Assembly: GCA_019689615.1 (NCBI GenBank)
Contig: JADGHD010000155.1
Span: 1-9,369 of the forward strand
DNA from: Frankia sp.
Lineage (GTDB): Bacteria; Actinomycetota; Actinomycetes; Frankiales; Frankiaceae
Direction: 5' to 3'
Length of the DNA: 9,369 nucleotides
Shown: positions 1-5,219 of the stretch, piece after piece
How the letters are laid out: every line of letters begins with the position of its first letter
How positions within the stretch are numbered: position 1 is the first letter of the stretch
Translations under genes and position numbers: made by a program
Notes under the pieces: model-generated
Database searches by the model: none
Told to the model about the DNA's origin: nothing
Seen by the model: the letters and a program-made list of their open reading frames with translations, nothing else

Positions 1-211
1 CGGCGCCCCCCGCGCCCACCGCGGCCGCCCGCCGGCGCAGCTCCGCCCGGGTCGACTCGTCGAGCGGGACCATGCTGTCGACGTGGTCGTCCGGGACCAC
101 CGGCACCGGGGCGGGCGGGGACAGCTCCAGCGCGCCGGCCGCGCCAGGGGAGCTGGGTGCCGCAACCGCGGGCGGTGCCAGCGGGGCGCTCAGGTCCAGC
201 GAATCCGACAT
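1..211 (-). CDS. N-terminal part of a probable TelA-family toxic-anion-resistance protein (runs off left edge)
   Basis: This is the first 70 codons of a minus-strand gene cut by the window edge, with no stop in frame. The ATG at 211-209 is preceded at a 9-nt distance by a strong Shine-Dalgarno (minus-strand GGGGAGG, forward 221-227). A second in-frame ATG at 220-218 abuts that Shine-Dalgarno directly and is therefore less likely. The product begins MSDSLDLSAPL, continues as a Pro/Ala-rich segment to about residue 40, then has DDHVDSMVPLDESTRAELRR. A Pro/Val-rich lead followed by 'MVPLD', then a charged helix, resembles the start of actinobacterial TelA-like proteins (PF05816), cytoplasmic proteins linked to tellurite and toxic-anion tolerance. 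The conserved body lies outside the window, so the family name rests on a short N-terminus; that a real gene starts here is more secure. It is divergent from glnT and probably unrelated to it. Confidence 0.6.
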   Translation of the reverse strand, partial: MSDSLDLSAPLAPPAVAAPSSPGAAGALELSPPAPVPVVPDDHVDSMVPLDESTRAELRRRAAAVGAGGA

Positions 212-458
212 CGGCGTCATCCTCCCCGCGCCCACCGCGCCTGGCTCCGAGGGTGGGCCGCACTCCGACACTACGCGGGGTAGCGCGCGGCATCCGGTGT
301 TCCGGTAGCCACCCGGTTCGTCGGATGTGCGACGTCCGCACCCTCGCCGACCGGCAGGAACGCCCCATTGACAGCCCCGGGCCGCAGATACCCGGTCGGC
401 CCGGCGCGGATGCCCGGCCGTCGGCGCCGGGCACTCGTCGCCTCATCGCTCGCGAACC

Positions 459-496
459 GTAACAAGGCGTCACAGCTTCGTAACCAAAGCTGTTTC
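459..496. promoter_or_regulatory. GlnR/PhoP-like repeat array upstream of glnT
   Basis: The direct elements are GTAAC (459-463), GTCAC (469-473), GTAAC (480-484) and GTTTC (492-496), with start-to-start distances of 10, 11 and 12 bp, about one helical turn each. On the minus strand they read GAAAC, GTTAC, GTGAC, GTTAC. Known actinomycete GlnR sites combine GTnAC and GAAAC half-sites at about 11-bp spacing, with an AC-n9-AC core that is present here between 472-473 and 483-484. The array ends directly against the predicted -35, the usual position for an OmpR-type activator. PhoP boxes also use 11-bp direct repeats and are the main alternative. The spacing is not perfectly regular, so this is a candidate site. 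Confidence 0.45.
472..493. promoter_or_regulatory. Palindromic operator candidate (ACAGCTT-N8-AAGCTGT)
   Basis: Perfect 7-bp inverted arms at 472-478 and 487-493 flank an 8-bp centre. An outer, slightly off-centre ACAAG (462-466) / CTTGT (496-500) pair adds partial dyad symmetry. A 22-bp dyad next to a promoter is the kind of site a dimeric XRE-type repressor would bind, and the operon is followed by an XRE-cupin regulator gene. The site interleaves with the GTnAC array, so the two readings may compete or may describe one composite site. Confidence 0.4.
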
Positions 497-526
497 TTGT
501 CGAGATACCTTGTTTCCCACTATGGT
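497..526 (+). promoter_or_regulatory. Putative promoter of the glnT-glxBCD operon
   Basis: TTGTCG (497-502) as -35 and TATGGT (521-526) as -10 are separated by 18 bp, inside the only AT-rich stretch of the upstream region. TATGGT fits the actinobacterial TAnnnT pattern. It predicts transcription starting near 533 and a leader of about 50 nt before the glnT start. The GTnAC array and the palindrome lie just upstream of, or against, the -35. Confidence 0.5.
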
Positions 527-584
527 GCTGGCGGCGACGTGACGCGGGCGTCGGCGCCACCTCGACCGCGACCTGGAGCCTGAC

Positions 585-1970
585 GTGACGATCGACGGAA
601 GTGCCTCTCTCACCGGTCCCGCTCCCACCGCCACCACCCCCGCGGCCGAACCGGCCCCGGCGGACCTCGCCGCCAGGGCCCGCGCCGACGGGGTGTCGTT
701 CATCCTGGCGATGTTCGTCGACCTGCGCGGCAAGCCGTGCGCCAAGCTGGTGCCGGTCGAGGCCGCGGACGCGCTGCAGCACGAGGGGGTCGGCTTCGCC
801 GGCTACGCCGTCGGCGCGATCGGCCAGCAGCCGTCGGACCCGGACCTGATCGTCATCCCGGACCTGGCCAGCTACACCCCGCTGCCGTGGGTGCGCGAGG
901 GGCTGGCGCTGGTGCACTGCGACCCGCTGGTCGAGGGCCAGCCCTGGCCGTACGCGCCGCGGGTGATCCTCAGGTCGCTGCTGGCGAAGGCCGAGAGCCG
1001 CCGGCTGGAGCTGTTCGCCGGGGCCGAGATCGAGTACTTCCTGGTCCAGCGCGGGCCCGACGGCAGCGTCCGGCTGGCCGACCCGCTCGACGTCGCGGCC
1101 AGGCCCTGCTACGACGCGCGCGGCCTGACCAGGATGTACGACCACCTGACCGAGATCTCGACGGCGATGAACGCCCTGGGCTGGGCGAACTACGCCAACG
1201 ACCACGAGGACGCCAACGGCCAGTTCGAGCAGAACTTCGCCTACGCCGACGCGCTGACCACCGCCGACCGGGTGATCACCGCCCGCTACCTGATCTCCGT
1301 GCTGGCCGAGCGGCGCGGCATGACCGCGACGTTCATGCCCAAGCCGTTCGCCGACCGGACCGGCTCCGGGATGCACCTGCACCTGTCGCTCTGGCACGAC
1401 GGCACGCCGCTTTTCCCGGCCGCCGACGCCGCCGCCCCGTTCGGCCTGTCCGACGTCGCCCGGCGCTTCCTCGCCGGCATCCTCGGCCACGCCCCGGCCC
1501 TGCAGGCCGTGCTCGCCCCGACCGTCAACTCCTACAAGCGCACCGGGGCCACCTCGACCCGTTCGGGCGCCACCTGGTCACCGCGGCGGGCCACCTACGG
1601 CGGCAACGACCGCACCCACTACGTGCGCATCCCCGACCAGCACCGGATCGAGCTGCGCGGCGCCGACGGCTCGGCCAACCCGTACCTGGCGCTGGCGGCG
1701 ACGCTGGCCGCCGGCCTCGACGGCATCGAGCGGGCGCTCGACCCCGGCGAGCCGGGCGCGGCCGCGGGCGCACCGGCCCGGCCCGACCTGCCGCCCACGC
1801 TGCTGCACGCGGTCGAGGCGCTGGAGGCCGACACCGTCGTCAGCTCCGCGCTGGACGCGGCCGGCCCCGGGGTGGCGGCGTACTTCGCGGCGCTCAAGCG
1901 GGACGAGTTCTTCGACTGGCACGCCAACGTCGGCCCCTGGGAGCACGAGCAGTACCTCACGGCCTTCTAG
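585..1970 (+). CDS. glnT: Type III glutamine synthetase-like enzyme (GlnT; possibly a gamma-glutamylamide synthetase)
   Basis: This is an ATP-dependent ligase of the GS catalytic fold joining ammonia or an amine to the gamma-carboxyl of glutamate. The 461-residue product has the short N-terminal GS domain (about 27-120, with FVDLRGKPCAKLVPV at 44-58) and the catalytic domain. Visible active-site motifs are GAEIEYF (146-152, metal ligands E148/E150), HEDANGQFEQNF (207-218, E215), GSGMHLHLS (260-268, H264/H266), NSYKR (315-319) and RIELRGAD (354-361, E356/R358). No NLYDLP-type adenylylation tyrosine is seen in the C-terminal part, so GlnE-style control is unlikely. The GTG start is preceded by TGGAG at 574-578, spacing 6. 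It makes the first ~25 residues a Thr/Pro/Ala-rich tail. The pairing with glxBCD matches rhizobial glnT/glx genes and GmaS-mgsABC, so the true acceptor may be an amine. The fold is certain; the substrate is inferred. Confidence 0.93.
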   Translation: MTIDGSASLTGPAPTATTPAAEPAPADLAARARADGVSFILAMFVDLRGKPCAKLVPVEAADALQHEGVGFAGYAVGAIGQQPSDPDLIVIPDLASYTPLPWVREGLALVHCDPLVEGQPWPYAPRVILRSLLAKAESRRLELFAGAEIEYFLVQRGPDGSVRLADPLDVAARPCYDARGLTRMYDHLTEISTAMNALGWANYANDHEDANGQFEQNFAYADALTTADRVITARYLISVLAERRGMTATFMPKPFADRTGSGMHLHLSLWHDGTPLFPAADAAAPFGLSDVARRFLAGILGHAPALQAVLAPTVNSYKRTGATSTRSGATWSPRRATYGGNDRTHYVRIPDQHRIELRGADGSANPYLALAATLAAGLDGIERALDPGEPGAAAGAPARPDLPPTLLHAVEALEADTVVSSALDAAGPGVAAYFAALKRDEFFDWHANVGPWEHEQYLTAF

Positions 1971-1982
1971 GCACACCACCTC

Positions 1983-2019
1983 CTGCCTGCGCCAGCCACC
2001 ACCGGCGCTGCGCGGGCAG
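1983..2019 (+). other. Stem-loop in the glnT-glxB spacer
   Basis: CTGCCTGCGC (1983-1992) can pair with GCGCGGGCAG (2010-2019). This gives a 10-bp stem with one G-U pair and a 17-nt loop, in the 79-nt gap just after the glnT stop. There is no U-tract, and the glxB Shine-Dalgarno (AGAGGAG, 2033-2039) lies downstream and free. It could partially attenuate transcription or protect an mRNA end so that glnT and glxBCD are made in different amounts, or be a chance GC-rich pairing. Confidence 0.3.
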
Positions 2020-2049
2020 CGGCACCGAACAGAGAGGAGAGCGCGGGCC

Positions 2050-2973
2050 ATGTGCGGGATCGTCGGCCTCCACCTGCGCGACCCCGAGCTGTATCCCCGG
2101 CTCGGCCAGCTGCTGGCGGGCATGCTCGGCCAGGTCGTCGAGCGCGGGCCGGACTCGGCCGGGGTCGCGGTGTACGGCGACCACCGCAGATGCCCGCCCG
2201 GGCACGCCGCGGTGTCGGTGCTGTTGCCGGCCGCCGGCCCGCGCCCGCCGGCGGCGGCCAGGGCGGCGCTGGCGGCGGCGGTCCGGGACGTGCTGCCGGG
2301 CTCGCCGGAGCCGCTGGTCACCGCCGCCGGGGCGACCACCGTGCTGGCCGCGCCGACCGACGTGGACACGCTGGTCGGCGCGGTCGGCCAGGCCGACCCG
2401 GCCGCGCTCGTCGTCGGCTTCGGCAACGACCTGACCGTCTACAAGGACGTCGGCAACCCGCGCGAGCTCGCGGCCACCTATGACCTGGCCGGTGCCCAGG
2501 GCTGGCAGGGGCTCGCGCACACCCGGATGGCGACCGAGTCCGCGGTCGACCCGCAGGGCTGCCACCCGTTCTCGGTCGGGCCGGACCAGTGCCTGGTGCA
2601 CAACGGCTCGTTCGCCAACCACGCCACGATCCGCCGGGAGCTGCGCCGCGAGGGGGTGCGCTTCGACTCGGAGAACGACTCGGAGGTGGGCGCCCGCTTC
2701 GTCGCCGCCCGCCTCGCCGAGGGCGCTGACCTGGACAAGGCGCTGCGGCTGCTGTGCGAGCGGTTCGACGGCTTCTACACGCTGCTGGTCACCAACGGCG
2801 ACGGGTTCGCCGTCGTCCGGGACGCGATCGCCTGTAAGCCCGCGGTCATCGCCGAGACCGCCGCCTGGGTCGCCATGGCCTCGGAGTTCCGCGCCCTGGC
2901 CGATTTGCCCGGCATCGACGGCGCCCGCATCTACGAACCCGAACCGGAGAAGGTCTACGTATGGCACCGCTGA
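2050..2973 (+). CDS. glxB: Class-II glutamine amidotransferase subunit GlxB (MgsA-like)
   Basis: This is an Ntn-hydrolase glutaminase corresponding to the N-terminal domain of the glutamate synthase large subunit, here free-standing (307 residues). The protein starts MCGIVGLH, so after Met removal Cys2 becomes the N-terminal nucleophile. Supporting motifs are ERGPDSAGV (31-39), HTRMAT (157-162, with the substrate-binding Arg), HNGSFAN (184-190, oxyanion hole Asn/Gly) and SENDSE (207-212). The start is fixed by the catalytic Cys and by AGAGGAG at 2033-2039. Residues about 45-130 form an Ala/Pro-rich insertion between the nucleophile region and the HTRMAT block. It would release ammonia from glutamine, or act on a gamma-glutamyl amide such as the GlnT product, and pass it to GlxD. 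The 3' end overlaps glxC by 13 nt, implying translational coupling and stoichiometric synthesis. MgsA of N-methylglutamate synthase has the same domain. Confidence 0.92.
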   Translation: MCGIVGLHLRDPELYPRLGQLLAGMLGQVVERGPDSAGVAVYGDHRRCPPGHAAVSVLLPAAGPRPPAAARAALAAAVRDVLPGSPEPLVTAAGATTVLAAPTDVDTLVGAVGQADPAALVVGFGNDLTVYKDVGNPRELAATYDLAGAQGWQGLAHTRMATESAVDPQGCHPFSVGPDQCLVHNGSFANHATIRRELRREGVRFDSENDSEVGARFVAARLAEGADLDKALRLLCERFDGFYTLLVTNGDGFAVVRDAIACKPAVIAETAAWVAMASEFRALADLPGIDGARIYEPEPEKVYVWHR

Positions 2974-3734
2974 GCGACCCCGCCACCGCCACCCTCGCCG
3001 CCGGGACGCCGGCGGTGCCGCACCCCGCGACCGCGGCGGACGGTGAGCGTCTCGTCACGGTCGATCTGGCGACCAGCTCCGTCCGCGCGCTCAACGCCGA
3101 GCTGCACGCGCCGCGGGCGGCCCGCTACGAGGTGCGCCACCCGCGCGGCGCGCACGCGCTGGCCGTCGGCGTGCACGCGCCGCTGGTGATCGACATCCGC
3201 GGCCACGCCGGCTACTACTGCGCCGGGATGAACGACGGCGCCACGATCACCGTGCACGGCAACGTCGGCACCGGCGTCGCCGAGAACATGATGTCCGGCC
3301 TGGTCCGGGTGCGCGGGGACGCCTCCCAGTCGGCCGGCGCGACCGGCCGGGGCGGCCTGCTGGTCATCGAGGGATCGGCGTCGATGCGCTGCGGCATCTC
3401 GATGAAGGGCATCGACATCGTCGTCGGCGGCGACGTCGGCCCGATGAGCGCGTTCATGGCCCAGGCCGGCCGGCTGGTGGTGTGCGGCGACGCCGGCGAC
3501 GGCCTCGGCGACTCCATCTACGAGACGCGGATCTACCTGCGCGGCCGCGCCGGGGCCCTCGGCGCGGACTGCGTCGAGAAGCCGATGCGCGACGAGCACC
3601 GCGCCGAGCTGGCCGACCTGCTGCGGGCGGCCGGGATCGACCCGGTTGGCGAGTACGACCCGGCGCGGTTCCGCCGCTACGGCTCGGCCCGCCAGCTCTA
3701 CCACTTCGCCGCGCACAACTCGTCGGCCTACTGA
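2961..3734 (+). CDS. glxC: GXGXG beta-helix subunit GlxC (MgsB-like)
   Basis: This 257-residue protein equals the C-terminal GXGXG domain of the glutamate synthase large subunit, a right-handed beta-helix with a structural rather than catalytic role in holding the other domains together. Glycine-rich turns repeat across about 80-200: GHAGYYCAGM (81-90), VHGNVGTGVAENMMSG (98-113), VRGDASQSAGATGRGG (117-132), EGSASMRCGISMKG (137-150), GGDVGPMSAFM (156-166), CGDAGDGLGDSIYE (175-188) and LRGRAGALGADC (193-204). The C-terminal 50 residues (about 208-257) form a charged helical tail typical of GlxC/MgsB rather than of full GltB. The ATG lies inside the end of glxB, so the start is set by coupling; no separate Shine-Dalgarno is obvious. 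Residues 1-30 are Ala/Pro/Thr-rich and probably flexible. Confidence 0.92.
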   Translation: MAPLSDPATATLAAGTPAVPHPATAADGERLVTVDLATSSVRALNAELHAPRAARYEVRHPRGAHALAVGVHAPLVIDIRGHAGYYCAGMNDGATITVHGNVGTGVAENMMSGLVRVRGDASQSAGATGRGGLLVIEGSASMRCGISMKGIDIVVGGDVGPMSAFMAQAGRLVVCGDAGDGLGDSIYETRIYLRGRAGALGADCVEKPMRDEHRAELADLLRAAGIDPVGEYDPARFRRYGSARQLYHFAAHNSSAY

Positions 3735-3738
3735 TCCG

Positions 3739-3810
3739 CCGTCGCGCGCGCCGCCCGCCGCGGGAGGCAACCGGCGGCCGGCGGCTCGTCCGTCGCGCGC
3801 CCGCCGCGGG
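3739..3810. repeat. GC-rich imperfect direct repeat between glxC and glxD
   Basis: CCGTCGCGCGC occurs at 3739-3749 and 3790-3800, and CCCGCCGCGGG at 3754-3764 and 3800-3810. The 26-nt first unit and the 21-nt second unit differ by a 5-nt insertion. CCGGCGGCCGG lies between them. The 138-nt gap (3735-3872) is the longest inside the operon; the others range from overlaps to 79 nt. Several overlapping GC hairpins are possible, but there is no U-tract and no recognisable promoter. Confidence 0.6.
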
Positions 3811-3872
3811 CGGTCGCCCCGCTGCCCGCCCCGCGGTGCGCGCCTCGCGTCCTGACCTTCGCAAGGAGACCC

Positions 3873-5219
3873 ATGTCCGGGTACCCGCTCGAACCCGCGG
3901 CCCTCGGCCTGCGGGAGTCCGCCACGTTCGACCGGGCCACGATCGCCGCCATCCAGCGGGCGGCCGAGACCGGCGTCTACGACATCCGCGGCGGCGGCGC
4001 CAAGCGGCGCCTGCCGCACTTCGACGACCTGCTCTTCCTCGGCGCGTCGATGTCGCGCTACCCGCTGGAGGGCTACCGCGAGCGCTGCGGCACCGACGTC
4101 GTGCTCGGCGACCGCCACGCCAGCCGGCCGCTGCACCTCGACATCCCGGTGACGATCGCCGGGATGAGCTTCGGCGCGCTGTCCGCCCAGGCCAAGGAGG
4201 CGCTCGGGCGCGGCGCGAGCGAGGTCGGCACGTCGACGACGACCGGTGACGGCGGGATGACCCCGGAGGAGCGCGAGCAGTCGAAGTACCTCGTCTACCA
4301 GTACCTGCCGTCCCGCTACGGGATGAACCCGACCGACCTGCGCCGGGCCGACGCGATCGAGGTCGTGCTCGGCCAGGGGGCCAAGCCCGGCGGCGGCGGC
4401 ATGCTGCTCGGGCAGAAGATCTCCGAACGGGTGGCCGAGATGCGCACGCTGCCGGTCGGGATCGACCAGCGCTCGGCCTGCCGGCACCCGGACTGGACCG
4501 GCCCGGACGACCTGGCCATCAAGATCCTGGAGCTGCGCGAGATCACCGACTGGGAGAAGCCGATCTACGTCAAGGTCGGCGCCACCCGCACCTACTACGA
4601 CGTCAAGCTCGCGGTCGCCGCCGACGCCGACGTCGTGGTCGTCGACGGGATGCAGGGCGGCACCGCCGCCACCCAGGACGTGTTCATCGAGCACGTTGGC
4701 ATCCCGACGCTGGCCGCGATCCCGCAGGCGGTGCAGGCGCTGTCCGAGCTCGGCCTGCACCGCAGGGTCCAGCTGATCGTCTCCGGCGGGATCCGCACCG
4801 GCGCCGACGTCGCCAAGGCGATGGCGCTCGGGGCGGACGCGGTCGCGATCGGCACCGCCGCGCTGATCGCGCTCGGCGACAACCACCCGCGCCACGCCGC
4901 CGAGTACGCCAGGCTCGGCTCGGCCGCCGGGTTCTACGACGACTACCAGGACGGCCGCGACCCGGCCGGGATCACCACCCAGGACCCGCAGCTCGCCGCC
5001 CGGCTCGACCCGGTCGACGGCGGCCGGCGGATCGCCAACTACCTGCGGGTGCTGACGATGGAGGCCCAGGCCATCGCCCGCGCCTGCGGCAAGGCCCACC
5101 TGCGCAACCTCGAGCCCGAGGACCTGGTCGCGGTCACGATCGAGGCGGCGGCCATGGCCCGGGTCCCGCTCGCCGGCACCGACTGGGTCCCCGGCCAGAC
5201 CGCGGGAGGCTGGCTGTGA
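3873..5219 (+). CDS. glxD: FMN-binding glutamate-synthase-core protein GlxD (MgsC-like), without Fe-S cysteines
   Basis: This is the catalytic TIM-barrel of the glutamate synthase large subunit as a separate 448-residue protein. Known homologues bind FMN and form glutamate or N-substituted glutamate from a 2-oxoacid imine. Motifs are GMSFGALSAQAKEALGRG (97-114), GTSTTTGDGGM (119-129), GQGAKPGGGGMLLGQKI (167-183), VDGMQGGTAAT (257-267) and SGGIRTGADVAKAMALGADAVAIGTA (304-329, FMN phosphate region; given here as a run of adjoining motifs SGGIRTGADV, AKAMALGAD, AVAIGTA). The segment that in GltB and related proteins carries the 3Fe-4S cysteines here reads GDNHP (335-339) and FYDDYQDGRDPAGITTQ (354-370), with no Cys; the only cysteines are C72, C203 and C405. 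A Shine-Dalgarno AAGGAG (3863-3868) lies 4 nt before the ATG. The stop overlaps the next gene's GTG (GTGA). No GltD-type NADPH subunit is encoded nearby. Confidence 0.94.
   Translation: MSGYPLEPAALGLRESATFDRATIAAIQRAAETGVYDIRGGGAKRRLPHFDDLLFLGASMSRYPLEGYRERCGTDVVLGDRHASRPLHLDIPVTIAGMSFGALSAQAKEALGRGASEVGTSTTTGDGGMTPEEREQSKYLVYQYLPSRYGMNPTDLRRADAIEVVLGQGAKPGGGGMLLGQKISERVAEMRTLPVGIDQRSACRHPDWTGPDDLAIKILELREITDWEKPIYVKVGATRTYYDVKLAVAADADVVVVDGMQGGTAATQDVFIEHVGIPTLAAIPQAVQALSELGLHRRVQLIVSGGIRTGADVAKAMALGADAVAIGTAALIALGDNHPRHAAEYARLGSAAGFYDDYQDGRDPAGITTQDPQLAARLDPVDGGRRIANYLRVLTMEAQAIARACGKAHLRNLEPEDLVAVTIEAAAMARVPLAGTDWVPGQTAGGWL

Larger units (their letters stand above)
212..584. other. Divergent intergenic region between the TelA-like gene and glnT
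   Basis: This 373-base gap holds no convincing gene; short open frames here are low-complexity Arg/Pro/Ala sequence. The left part (about 221-450) is very GC-rich. It carries a possible minus-strand -10 for the TelA-like gene (TAGTGT, forward 268-273, with no good -35) and scattered CCGGT repeats. The right part (about 455-526) is strikingly AT-rich for this genome and holds the putative regulatory sites and promoter of the glnT operon, listed separately. Confidence 0.7.

Noticed and set aside
291..327. CATCCG/CGGATG inverted repeat upstream of the TelA-like gene
   Set aside because: Six-bp arms with a 25-nt loop and several CCGGT copies in between are expected by chance in GC-rich DNA; there is no positional link to a promoter.
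368..394. Perfect TTGACA at 368-373 as a -35 for glnT
   Set aside because: No acceptable -10 at 16-18 bp (the sequence there is CCGG-rich; TACCCG sits at 15 bp), and it lies far upstream of the AT-rich promoter patch. Probably chance.
737..2434. 565-codon plus-strand frame across glnT and the start of glxB
   Set aside because: Frame-shifted shadow with Arg/Pro/Gly-rich composition and no domain; the overlapping frames carry full enzyme motifs.
2955..5099. 714-codon open frame on the minus strand opposite glxC-glxD
   Set aside because: It is fully antisense to two well-recognised genes, rich in Arg/Gly/Ala/Val/Asp with no motif, and expected from codon bias in very GC-rich DNA.
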